A DNA stretch of 40,656 nucleotides from Candidatus Aminicenantota bacterium. Its GTDB lineage: Bacteria > Acidobacteriota > Aminicenantia > Aminicenantales > Saccharicenantaceae. Positions 17,157 through 28,064 of this stretch are shown here, in pieces; positions within the stretch are counted from its first letter, which is position 1; every line of letters begins with the position of its first letter. The stretch spans positions 1-40,656 of the forward strand of contig JADGNU010000004.1 of NCBI GenBank assembly GCA_017883305.1, given 5' to 3'. A program made the position numbers and the translations under genes. Below the pieces are notes generated by a model. It was given only the letters and a program-made list of their open reading frames with translations. It was not told where the DNA came from and searched no databases.

Positions 17157-19679
17157 TCAGTCCTCTTCAATGATGCGGACAGCCCGCCAAGAGCCGTCTT
17201 TTTCGATGCGCAGGGTCTTGATCTCGAACGGGGCCAAGGTGAGGGACAGAGGGACCTCCGTGCCGCGTCCCCTCTCTTGGCTGGCGGGAAGCGAAACCTC
17301 GAGCTCCCCTTTCGTTCTTTTCCCCACCGCTTCCTGGAGCCTGACGATGAGCGCTGATCCGTCCCACGAGCGCTTGCAGGCAAGGAGTCGGATGGAGGAG
17401 GGTTTAAGGGCCAGAAGCGTTTCAGCCTGACCGGTCCGCTTCGCGTCATAGGGTAGATGCGCGTACGCGGCGGGAGGGGCGGCAAGATGGTCGGCCAGGC
17501 CCGGCATCATCGACTTGATCGGAGCGGGGGCGCCGGCCGCGACGAGCAACCGGAACTCGTGAACGCCGATGTCGGCGAATTTCCAGGACAGGGGGCATGC
17601 CCCGGAGGCACGCAGGCCCGGACCGAACGGACGCGAACGCCCGGGCTTATCCAGGTCGAATCCCCGCTCGTGGCAATAGGCGGAGCTCCGGAGCACGGAC
17701 AGACGGAGCTCGCCGTCCTTGAAATCCAGGCCGTGTTGGCCGCTCGAAGCGATGCCGAACGCCGCCGTCTTTCCGGCGGACAGCCCTTCGACGACCAGCC
17801 AGCGGCCGTGGACGTGCTCCTCCCCGTCGTCAGGACGATGGATCGCCCCGCCGGGGACCTCCACGAGGAGCGTGGGCGATGTCAGGGACGTCGGGACTCC
17901 GAGCTTCAGCCGCCGCCGCTCCTCGTTCCAGGTGACGCGGAAACGGAACTCGAGGACGGGCCATGATGGGTACGTCACGACGTCCATGACGATCCGGCTC
18001 TTGCGGTAAGAGAAGATCGAGCGCGTGATCGTCCGGATAGGCCCCTGCTCGATGACGGAAGGCCGGCAAGACGGCTCGAAGCGCCCGACGATCCTCCGAT
18101 AGCTCCCGCGGCCCGTCCCCCACGAATCGGCCGTGTCCTCGATGACGAGGGGCTCGAAGAGAGGGCCGGCGAGGGAACGGGCGAAGCCGTCTGGCTTGAG
18201 CGAGGCGACGAACCCGCTCTTCGGGTCGATGCGATGCCTGAGCGGAAAAACCGCAGGTCCCTTTCCTTCAGGGACTTCGAAGGCCTTGAGATAGTAGCGC
18301 GATACGCCCACCCCCGGCAGGTCGTCGACGAAACTGATCCTCCGGCGCCAGTTGTTGAACGGCAGGAGCGACTCGGGCTGCTCTTCTTGACACGCGACTT
18401 CGCGGCCGTCGGACCGGAAGAGCCGCATGCGCCACTTTCCTTTCCAGAACGGGCGGTGGTCGGCCATGCACTCGAATTCGACGGGGACGCGGCGGAGGGA
18501 GGGGTTGGCGTTGAAGACGGTGACAGGGAGCGATGGGCTGTTGCGGCTGCCGCGATTGAAGGAAGCGAGGGACCGCAGGGCGGCGGCGCGACTGATGTCC
18601 TCGGCCCGTCCATACAGACCCAGCGCGTCGCGCTCGGCAGGCTCGACGCAAGAGCCTGTCAGGACGTCGTGAAAATCATTGAATATGTGCACCTTCCAGG
18701 CCTCGGCGAGATCCGGGCCCGGGCCGGCCTCGGGGACGAGCCATGAGGCCGCAGCTGTCGCCGCCTCCGCTTGGACGAGGCGCCCCAGGCCTGCGACCGC
18801 TTGCCTCTTGAGGCGTGACAGAGAGGTATAGCATCCTGTAAAACAGCGGTTGAGATCACCCTCATGGACCGGGGCGACGGCGGCGGCCTCCTTGACCGCG
18901 TCGGAGAACCGGTCGGGCGTGCTGTGGACGATGCGGACGCGCGATTCATGGGCGGCAAAGGCCTCGATCGCTTCGAGGTCGCGGCGGGTCGCTCCGCCGC
19001 CGTGGTTGCCGAGGCCCCAAAAAACGGGCACGTCGCGACCGAGCTTCAGGGCAAGTTCGACTCCGGCATGGAGACGGTCCTCGATGTTGTCATGCTCGGT
19101 GTGATAGAGACCGACGGCGATGCGGTAGGCCGGGATGGTCGTACCGTCGACGCCTCGCCAGCGGTAGAGGTCGGCCGGAAGCGCAAGTTCGTCCGCCTGC
19201 GGCCGCATGTGGACATACATCTCATAACCGGCGAGGCGCAGGATCTGCGGCAGCCCGCCGCTGTGGCCGAAGGAATCGAAGTTGTAGGCGACGCGGGGCG
19301 CGGCGTCGAAGCGTTCGCGGAAATATCTCCGGCCCTCGGCGATCGTCCGGACCAGCGACTCCGTACACGGCAGATTGACGTCCGGCTGAATGAACCAGCC
19401 GCCCGAGATGGCCCAGCGCCCGGCCTTGACGAGCCGGCGGATGTCGTCGAAGAGGGCCGGGTCGAGCCTCTCGGCCCATTGATAAAGGACGGCCTCGTTG
19501 TGGCAGAAGATGAGCGAGGGATGCTCGTCGAGGATGTCGACGGCGTTCCGGAAGGTCGCCAGCGCCTCCGACGCGCCCTCGTCCCACCGCCACTGCCACA
19601 CCGGATCGAGATGTGCGTTGCAGATCAGATGAACAGAAATGGGGGACACAATACCTATTCCCCAATTCTTCTGATTCAT
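17157..19679 (-). CDS. Glycoside hydrolase family 38 alpha-mannosidase
   Basis: VHLICNAHLDPVWQWRWDEG, YNFDSFGHSGGLPQILR, ICNAHLDPVW metal/nucleophile motifs. Start uncertain: ATG 19679 lies in a repeat element. Confidence 0.88.
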   Translation of the reverse strand: MNQKNWGIGIVSPISVHLICNAHLDPVWQWRWDEGASEALATFRNAVDILDEHPSLIFCHNEAVLYQWAERLDPALFDDIRRLVKAGRWAISGGWFIQPDVNLPCTESLVRTIAEGRRYFRERFDAAPRVAYNFDSFGHSGGLPQILRLAGYEMYVHMRPQADELALPADLYRWRGVDGTTIPAYRIAVGLYHTEHDNIEDRLHAGVELALKLGRDVPVFWGLGNHGGGATRRDLEAIEAFAAHESRVRIVHSTPDRFSDAVKEAAAVAPVHEGDLNRCFTGCYTSLSRLKRQAVAGLGRLVQAEAATAAASWLVPEAGPGPDLAEAWKVHIFNDFHDVLTGSCVEPAERDALGLYGRAEDISRAAALRSLASFNRGSRNSPSLPVTVFNANPSLRRVPVEFECMADHRPFWKGKWRMRLFRSDGREVACQEEQPESLLPFNNWRRRISFVDDLPGVGVSRYYLKAFEVPEGKGPAVFPLRHRIDPKSGFVASLKPDGFARSLAGPLFEPLVIEDTADSWGTGRGSYRRIVGRFEPSCRPSVIEQGPIRTITRSIFSYRKSRIVMDVVTYPSWPVLEFRFRVTWNEERRRLKLGVPTSLTSPTLLVEVPGGAIHRPDDGEEHVHGRWLVVEGLSAGKTAAFGIASSGQHGLDFKDGELRLSVLRSSAYCHERGFDLDKPGRSRPFGPGLRASGACPLSWKFADIGVHEFRLLVAAGAPAPIKSMMPGLADHLAAPPAAYAHLPYDAKRTGQAETLLALKPSSIRLLACKRSWDGSALIVRLQEAVGKRTKGELEVSLPASQERGRGTEVPLSLTLAPFEIKTLRIEKDGSWRAVRIIEED

Positions 19680-19783
19680 TTGGACTTCCACATCTGGCCA
19701 TCATCTCGAGGGCGAGGCCTCGGCATTCGTTTACGCCCCTCCCGTTCCAGGAAATTGGGGAATAGGTATTGTGTCCCCCATTT
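19637..19783 (+). repeat. REPIN-like inverted repeat, 31-nt identical arms
   Basis: Arms 19637-19667 (aaatgggggacacaatacctattccccaatt) and 19753-19783 (exact reverse complement), 85-nt spacer. Confidence 0.9.
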
Positions 19784-21539
19784 AGATTTCATCTTTGCTG
19801 GGCAGGTTCTTGTACCACGTAAAGTATAGGACGACCGCGATCGCGGCCGCGGCGCCGGTCCAGATCCCCAGGTGCTTCCAGTTCCGCATGAACAGATAGA
19901 ACGGCATGATGGCCAGGGAGAACTGGAAGGCGGCCGTGATGAATCCGTTGAGGATGTCGATCTTCGGCATCTTGTCCTTGGCCGGCACAAGCCCCCGCTT
20001 GACGCATTCCCTGCGGACCGGGCCCCAGAACCCGAACGGCCGGACCTTGGCATAGAACTTGACCAGGACCTCCATGTCCGCGGGTTTCGTCAGGGCCGCC
20101 ATGACGATCGTCGTTGCGAGCCCGAGCCCCACATCGATGGCCAGCGAGGCCGAAGCGTGGAGGCCCTTGATAAAGATCAGGCGGAGCGAGATCAGGACGG
20201 CCGAGACGCCCATGCTCCAGACGAAGGCCTTGGCCCCGAAGCGCCAATAGTGCCACCTCAGGGTCGCCGGCACGAGGATGACCGTGACGACGACGAAGAC
20301 CATCATCTCCCAGGCCGTGACGATGTTCGTGAAGGAGAGCGAGAAGACGAATCCGACGAGGACGGCCACGACCGAGGCGACCTGCCCCAGCCGGACGAGC
20401 TTCTTCTGGCTCAGATCCTTGGCAATATAGCGCTTGATGAAATCGTTGATGACAACGGAGCTCGTGACGTTGATCATGGCGCTGATCGTCGACATCAGGG
20501 CCGCCAGCAGCACGGCCATGAACAGCCCGCGCAGCCCGACCGGCATCTTCAGCAGGACCAGGGGCATGATCTTCTCGGCGTCGAACCCCGCCTGCGTCCC
20601 CAGATAAAAGATCCCCAGGACCATGAAAGAGACGCCGAGGACCCAGCGCAGGTTGTAGCCGACCGTCCACATCCCCGCGGCGAGCTGGGCGTCGCGCGGC
20701 GACTTCGTGGTCAAGAAGAACTGGAAGTCCCAGACGTTCGGCCCGGCCAGGATGCGGAAGATCATCCAAAAGAAGCCCGCCGCCATGAGCGGCCCGAACA
20801 TTCCGAAATGCTGGTAAGCCGGCGGCGTCTCCGCCGCGAACCCCGACCACAGCGTCCATGTCGGCGCGAGCGAGAACCAGCCCGGGTCCTTATGGATGAA
20901 GGTCATCGCGGCCGGTTTGGCGAAGACCATGAAACCCATGATGACCGCGCCGACGCCGATGAGGATCGTTTGGAAGACATCCGTGAGGATGACGCCGAAG
21001 AACCCGCCCAAGGTCACATAGATCCCGACCACGGCCAGGACGATCAGCGTCGCCTCCCAGCGGGGCAGGGGCAGGAACTCCTCAACGAACTTGCCCGTGC
21101 CGACACTGATGAACATCAGGTTGCAGATCATCAGCACGAGCAGGAAGATGGCCGCCGCGAGCCGGGCGGCCTCGGCGTCCTTCCCCGACCCGAAGCGCGT
21201 CTCGTTCCACTCGGCGAAGGTCATGACCCCGGACCGGCGGATGTACTTGGCCTGAAAGGCCATGTAGAAGCAGATGATGAACCAGCCCCAGAAGATGTGC
21301 GTCGCCCACATCGACTTGAGCCCGACGTAGAAGATGAGCCCGATCATGGACATCGTCCCGCCGATGTCGATGTAGCTCGAGCAGCCCGAGAGACCGAGCA
21401 TCCACCAGGGCACGTTGCGGTCGGCGAGATAGAACGAATCGAGCTTCTTCGTCGCCCGCTTGCGGACGACGACGCCGACCATGGCCACGGCGAAAAGGTA
21501 GACGGCGATGATGACCAGATCGATGGGGTGGAGGTTCAT
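19782..21539 (-). CDS. Sodium:solute symporter (SSS) family transporter
   Basis: Multiple TM segments; IDLVIIAVYLFAVAMVGVVVRKRATKKLDSFYLADRNVPWWMLGLSGCSSYIDIGGTMSM typical SSS N-terminus. Confidence 0.9.
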   Translation of the reverse strand: MNLHPIDLVIIAVYLFAVAMVGVVVRKRATKKLDSFYLADRNVPWWMLGLSGCSSYIDIGGTMSMIGLIFYVGLKSMWATHIFWGWFIICFYMAFQAKYIRRSGVMTFAEWNETRFGSGKDAEAARLAAAIFLLVLMICNLMFISVGTGKFVEEFLPLPRWEATLIVLAVVGIYVTLGGFFGVILTDVFQTILIGVGAVIMGFMVFAKPAAMTFIHKDPGWFSLAPTWTLWSGFAAETPPAYQHFGMFGPLMAAGFFWMIFRILAGPNVWDFQFFLTTKSPRDAQLAAGMWTVGYNLRWVLGVSFMVLGIFYLGTQAGFDAEKIMPLVLLKMPVGLRGLFMAVLLAALMSTISAMINVTSSVVINDFIKRYIAKDLSQKKLVRLGQVASVVAVLVGFVFSLSFTNIVTAWEMMVFVVVTVILVPATLRWHYWRFGAKAFVWSMGVSAVLISLRLIFIKGLHASASLAIDVGLGLATTIVMAALTKPADMEVLVKFYAKVRPFGFWGPVRRECVKRGLVPAKDKMPKIDILNGFITAAFQFSLAIMPFYLFMRNWKHLGIWTGAAAAIAVVLYFTWYKNLPSKDEI

Positions 21540-21546
21540 GCCCTCT

Positions 21547-21576
21547 TCTATACCACCGCCCGCGAACCACCGTCAA
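21547..21576 (-). promoter_or_regulatory. Possible promoter TTGACG-N18-TATAGA for the symporter-GH38 operon
   Basis: Minus strand TTGACG, 18 nt, TATAGA; the -10 is only about 7 nt from the ATG. Confidence 0.4.
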
Positions 21577-21637
21577 TTCCCCCCTGTTTTTCCGCGCCGA
21601 ATCGTGCTAAAATGTTTCTTCAAAAGGACGGAGAATT

Positions 21638-23506
<1,869 letters not shown>

Positions 23507-23526
23507 GACAGGACCGGGCGAGGACC

Positions 23527-24435
23527 ATGAGAAGAGAAACGCGCGCCCTGGAGATCAGGGGGCGGCGTTTCGCTCTCGGCCCGCGCACCTGGCTCATGGG
23601 CGTCATCAACGTCACCCCCGATTCCTTTTCGGACGGCGGGACCTACTTCGACACCGCGAAAGCCGTCGACCGAGGCCTCGAACTCGTCTCCCAAGGCGCG
23701 GACATCATCGACGTCGGCGGGGAGAGCACGCGCCCCGGCTCCCGGCCCGTCCCCGAAGCCGAGGAGATCGGCCGGGTCGTCCCCGTCATCGGAGCCCTGC
23801 GCCGGAAGACGCAAGCGCTCCTCTCGGTCGACACGACCAAGGCCGCCGTAGCCCGGGCCGCCCTCGACGCCGGAGCCGACATCGTCAACGACACGAGCGC
23901 CTTCCGCTTCGACCCGGCCATGCCGGGGGTGGTGGCCCGCTCGGGGGCCGGCGTCGTCCTGATGCACATGCAGGGAACGCCTCTGACGATGCAGCAATCC
24001 CCCCGCTACGACGACCTCATCGGCGAAATCTGCGATTTCCTGGCCGAACGGATCCGCGTCGCCGAGGCCGCGGGCGTTCCCGGTGAGCGCATCATCGTCG
24101 ACCCGGGCATCGGGTTCGGCAAGTCGTTCGACCACAACCTCGAGATCCTGCGCCGGCAGGAGCTCTTCCACGGGCTCGGCCGGCCTCTGCTCCTCGGCTT
24201 CTCGAGGAAGGCCTTCCTCGGGAAGATCCTCGGCCTGCCGCCGGACGAGAGGCTCGAAGGGACGATCGCCGCGGCGGTCCTGTCGGTCGAGCGCGGCGCC
24301 CACATCCTGAGGGTCCACGACGTCGGGCCCGTCGCCCGGGCCGTCCGCTCGGCCGAGGCCATCCTGGGAGCCGGCGAAGACAACATCGGCGCCGCCGCCG
24401 CGGACGCGGACGGGAAGGCCGGCCATGTTCGCTGA
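23527..24435 (+). CDS. folP: Dihydropteroate synthase
   Basis: MGVINVTPDSFSDGG, DIIDVGGESTRPGS, VDPGIGFGKSFDHNLEIL motifs. Confidence 0.96.
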   Translation: MRRETRALEIRGRRFALGPRTWLMGVINVTPDSFSDGGTYFDTAKAVDRGLELVSQGADIIDVGGESTRPGSRPVPEAEEIGRVVPVIGALRRKTQALLSVDTTKAAVARAALDAGADIVNDTSAFRFDPAMPGVVARSGAGVVLMHMQGTPLTMQQSPRYDDLIGEICDFLAERIRVAEAAGVPGERIIVDPGIGFGKSFDHNLEILRRQELFHGLGRPLLLGFSRKAFLGKILGLPPDERLEGTIAAAVLSVERGAHILRVHDVGPVARAVRSAEAILGAGEDNIGAAAADADGKAGHVR

Positions 24436-25198
24436 GGTCTGGACGATCGTCCGGGGGATCACGGTCCTCGACGTCCTCGACATCCTGCTCATCGCCTTCA
24501 TGATCTATTACATCCTCCTGCTCATCCGCGACACCAAGGCCTATCAGGCCGCGGTGGGGCTGGCGCTCATCGGCGCCCTCTATCTGCTGACGGTCTGGGG
24601 CCGCCTCAGCGTCTCCAACCGCATCATCCGGTCCTTCGTCAACTATTTGATCATCGCCATCATCGTCCTATTCCAGGCGGAGATCCGGAGGTTCCTGACC
24701 GAGATCGGCTCGCGGACTTTCCGCAAGCCCTTCACCCTCCGCTCCTTCCAGGAAAAGATCGACGACCTCTTCCAGGCCATTGACTTCCTGTCCCAGAAAA
24801 AGATCGGGGCCCTGATCGCCATCGAGAAGGAGATCTCCCTCTCGGGCTACGCCGACCGCGGGGCCGAGGTCGACGCGGTCCTGTCCAAGAACCTCCTCGT
24901 CTCGATCTTCTTTCCCCATTCGCCACTCCATGACGGGGCGGTGATCATCAAGGGCGACAAGATCCTCGCGGCCGCCTGCCTTCTGCCGCTGCCGGCGTCC
25001 CACCGCCTGAAGAGCCCGTTCCAGACGCGGACCCGCCACCTCGCCGCCATCGGCCTTTCGGAGGAGACCGACGCCGCGGTCATCGTCGTCTCCGAGGAGA
25101 CCGGGACCGTTTCGCTGGCCATCAAGGGCCAGCTCGAGCGCTTCGGCGACAAGGACGCGATGGAAAAACGCCTGCTCGGCTACCTGAGAGACCGATGA
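24425..25198 (+). CDS. cdaA: Diadenylate cyclase, CdaA/YbbP type
   Basis: Three N-terminal TM helices; DAC domain with HDGAVII and TRHLAAIGLSEETDA; followed by a YbbR-domain gene and glmM. Confidence 0.92.
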   Translation: MFAEVWTIVRGITVLDVLDILLIAFMIYYILLLIRDTKAYQAAVGLALIGALYLLTVWGRLSVSNRIIRSFVNYLIIAIIVLFQAEIRRFLTEIGSRTFRKPFTLRSFQEKIDDLFQAIDFLSQKKIGALIAIEKEISLSGYADRGAEVDAVLSKNLLVSIFFPHSPLHDGAVIIKGDKILAAACLLPLPASHRLKSPFQTRTRHLAAIGLSEETDAAVIVVSEETGTVSLAIKGQLERFGDKDAMEKRLLGYLRDR

Positions 25199-25902
25199 GA
25201 CGCACGCTGGCCCGCTGGGTCACCCGGGATTGGAAGCTGAAGCTCGTCTCGCTCGGCCTGGCCCTCGGACTGTGGCTTCTGCTCGTCCCGTCCGAGAAGA
25301 TGTCGTCCGAGAAATCGCTGACTATCCCGCTCGAGTCCCGCAACGTCCCCGCCGGTCTGGAGATCGTCGAGCGGCCGGCGCGGACGGTCGACGTCACCCT
25401 CCGGGCGCCCAAGCGCCTGCTCGGCGAGATCGGGCCATCGAATCTCGCGGCCAGCCTTGATCTCGAGCGGGCCACCGTCTTGCAGCAGGAGTACGCCCTC
25501 AACGCGTCGATGATCGCCGTGCCGCAGGGGGCCGAGGTGGTCAAGATCTCGCCCTCCCGGGTGACGATCAAACTGGAGAGGACGGCCGAGGCCTCGCTCG
25601 AGGTCCACGCCACGGTCCGCGGCAAGCCCGCCGCGGGCTTCCGCGTCGCCCGGATCGAGATCGAGCCGACCAAGGTCGTCGTCCAGGGGCCGGAAAGCCG
25701 GATCAAGGCCAGCGACGCCGCGGTGACGGCGCCGGTCGACGTCGCGGGCCTGTCCGACTCGACCATCTTCGACGCCGACATCATTCTCCCCCGGCCGGAG
25801 CTCCGGTTCGTCTCGCCTCAGACGAGCGCCCGGGTCGCGGTCACGATCGAAGCGGACAAGGCGGCGCCCGTGCCGCCGGCCAGGAAAAAAAAGAAGTCTT
25901 AA
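25195..25902 (+). CDS. cdaR: YbbR-domain protein (CdaR-like)
   Basis: N-terminal TM helix NWKLKLVSLGLALGLWLLLVPSE-type; YbbR-like repeats; ATGA-type overlap with cdaA. Confidence 0.85.
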   Translation: MRRTLARWVTRDWKLKLVSLGLALGLWLLLVPSEKMSSEKSLTIPLESRNVPAGLEIVERPARTVDVTLRAPKRLLGEIGPSNLAASLDLERATVLQQEYALNASMIAVPQGAEVVKISPSRVTIKLERTAEASLEVHATVRGKPAAGFRVARIEIEPTKVVVQGPESRIKASDAAVTAPVDVAGLSDSTIFDADIILPRPELRFVSPQTSARVAVTIEADKAAPVPPARKKKKS

Positions 25903-25906
25903 CATC

Positions 25907-27253
25907 ATGAAGAAAAATCTTTTCGGAACAGATGGCGTCCGGGCGGTCGCGGGACACTACCCCCTCGACCCCCCGACGATCTCCCGGCTCGGACAGGCCC
26001 TCGTCGGCCTGCTCGAATCGAAGGGGCTCGGGACGCGGCTGCTCATCGGCCGGGACACGCGGGAGTCGGGCCCGTGGATGGAGCGGGCGCTAGCGCGGGG
26101 CGTGCGCGTCGCCGGCGGCGAGGCCGTCTCGGCCGGGATCATCCCGACTTCGGCCGTTTCGTACCTGACGAAGACGCACGGCTTCTCGGCCGGCGCGGTC
26201 ATCTCGGCCTCCCACAATCCGTTCGAGGACAACGGCATCAAGGTCTTCTCGCCGCTCGGCGTCAAGATCCCGGACGAATGGGAGCTCGAGATTGAATCGG
26301 CCGTGCTCGAAGGCCGGGGCCGGCTGCCCGGCCGCGAAGAGGACGTCGAGGTCGACGGCGCCCTGGCCGGCGATTATGTCGATTACGTCTCCGGCCGCGT
26401 CCGGCCGGCGGCCGGGGCGGCAGGGCTCAAGGTGGTCGTCGATTGCGCCAACGGAGCGAGCTCCCTCCTGGCCCCGCGGATCCTCAAGGCGCTCGGCTTC
26501 GAGGTCGAGACGATCAACGCCTCGCCCGACGGCCGGAACATCAACGCCGGCTGCGGCTCTCTCCATCCCGAGGGTCTGGCCGCGCGGGTGCGCGAGACGG
26601 GCGCGGCCATCGGCATCGCCTATGATGGGGACGCCGACCGCGCGCTCTGGGTGGACGGGGACGGACGCCTTCTCAGCGGCGACCACACGCTCTTCGTCCA
26701 GGCCCTGCACATGAAGGAGACGGGCCGCCTGCGGACGAACGAGGTCGTGGCGACGAGCATGAGCAACATGGGCCTCGAACGGGCCTTCGAGGAGCGCGGC
26801 ATCAGCCTCGTCCGGGCCAAGGTCGGCGACAAGTACGTCCACGAGGAGATGGTCGCCCGCGGGGCGAACCTCGGCGGCGAGCAGTCCGGCCACACGATCT
26901 TCCTCGACGACCTGCCGACGGGCGACGGCCTCCTGACCTCGCTGCGGATGCTCGAGGTCATGGCCGAGCGGGGCGCGACGCTGGCCTCCCTCGTCCAGGG
27001 GATGACCGAGTTCCCCCAGACGCTCGTCAACGTCCGCGTCCGGAGGAAACCCGACTTCTCGGAGCTGCCGGAGGTCATGGCCGCGGTCGATGTCGTCCGC
27101 AGCCACGTCGGCCGGGACGGCCGCATCGACCTTCGCTACTCGGGGACAGAGCCGCTGGCCCGGATCATGGTCGAAGCCCGCGACCGGGCCACCGTCGAGT
27201 CGTGCGCGACGCTGGTCGCCGAGGCCGTCCGGCGGCGCATCGGGGAGAAATGA
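25907..27253 (+). CDS. glmM: Phosphoglucosamine mutase
   Basis: LFGTDGVRAVAG, ISASHNPFEDNGIKVFSP, DGDADRALWVD, RYSGTEPLARIMVEA motifs. Confidence 0.96.
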   Translation: MKKNLFGTDGVRAVAGHYPLDPPTISRLGQALVGLLESKGLGTRLLIGRDTRESGPWMERALARGVRVAGGEAVSAGIIPTSAVSYLTKTHGFSAGAVISASHNPFEDNGIKVFSPLGVKIPDEWELEIESAVLEGRGRLPGREEDVEVDGALAGDYVDYVSGRVRPAAGAAGLKVVVDCANGASSLLAPRILKALGFEVETINASPDGRNINAGCGSLHPEGLAARVRETGAAIGIAYDGDADRALWVDGDGRLLSGDHTLFVQALHMKETGRLRTNEVVATSMSNMGLERAFEERGISLVRAKVGDKYVHEEMVARGANLGGEQSGHTIFLDDLPTGDGLLTSLRMLEVMAERGATLASLVQGMTEFPQTLVNVRVRRKPDFSELPEVMAAVDVVRSHVGRDGRIDLRYSGTEPLARIMVEARDRATVESCATLVAEAVRRRIGEK

Positions 27254-27254
27254 C

Positions 27255-27968
27255 ATGAGACTCGCCGTCAATATCGACCACTTCGCGACCCTGCGGCAGG
27301 CCCGCAAGGCCACGGAACCCGAGCCCGTGCTCGTCGCGCTGCTCGCCGAGCAGGCCGGCGCCCACGGCATCGTCTGCCATATCCGCGCCGACCGGCGGCA
27401 CATCAAGGAGCGGGACCTGCGGCTCCTGCGGGACGCCGTCAAGACCAAGCTCAACGTGGAGATGGCCGCGACGAACGAGATGAAGAGAATCGCCCTCGAG
27501 ATCCGGCCCGACGTCGTCTCTCTCGTGCCCGAGCGTCCGGAAGAGCTGACGACAGAAGGCGGACTGAAGGTCGCGGCGAACCGGAAGGGCCTGGGCCCGC
27601 ACGTCAAGGCGCTGGGGAAAGCGGGCATCCGGACGAGTATCTTCATCGACACGAATCTCGAGGAGATCAAGGCGGCGCGGGAGATCGGCGTCGACCTCAT
27701 CGAGATCAACACCGGCCAATACGCCGACCTCAGGGAAGGGCCCGCGCGGGAGAAGGCTCTCGAGGCCGTCCGGAGGGCGGCCGAATTCGGCCACAAGATC
27801 GGCCTCGAGGTCCACGGCGGCCACGGTCTCGACTATCGAAACGTCGGTCCGATCGTCGCCATCCCCGAGATCGCCGAGCTCAGCATCGGTTTCTCCATCG
27901 TCGCCCGGGCGGCCGTGGTCGGCATCGAACGGGCGGTGCTGGACATGCTCGCCTTGTTGGGGACATGA
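27255..27968 (+). CDS. pdxJ: Pyridoxine 5'-phosphate synthase
   Basis: RLAVNIDHFATLRQARKATEPEPV, HGIVCHIRADRRHI, VHGGHGLDYRNV motifs. Confidence 0.96.
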   Translation: MRLAVNIDHFATLRQARKATEPEPVLVALLAEQAGAHGIVCHIRADRRHIKERDLRLLRDAVKTKLNVEMAATNEMKRIALEIRPDVVSLVPERPEELTTEGGLKVAANRKGLGPHVKALGKAGIRTSIFIDTNLEEIKAAREIGVDLIEINTGQYADLREGPAREKALEAVRRAAEFGHKIGLEVHGGHGLDYRNVGPIVAIPEIAELSIGFSIVARAAVVGIERAVLDMLALLGT

Positions 27969-28043
27969 TACTCTGTCCCCTATTTCGCCAAGATTTTTTG
28001 CCGTAACGCTTTCGCGGAATTGGGGACAGAGTATCGTGTCCCC
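27959..28043 (+). repeat. REPIN-like inverted repeat, 22-nt arms with one mismatch
   Basis: ggggacatgatactctgtcccc (27959-27980) and ggggacagagtatcgtgtcccc (28022-28043); each arm is also partly self-palindromic (GGGGACA/TGTCCCC). Confidence 0.88.
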
Positions 28044-28064
28044 GGTTTAACGAGGGGGACAACG

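Noticed and set aside
26090-27796. 568-aa ORF antisense to glmM/pdxJ
   Set aside because: Spans two well-supported genes on the other strand; no motif.
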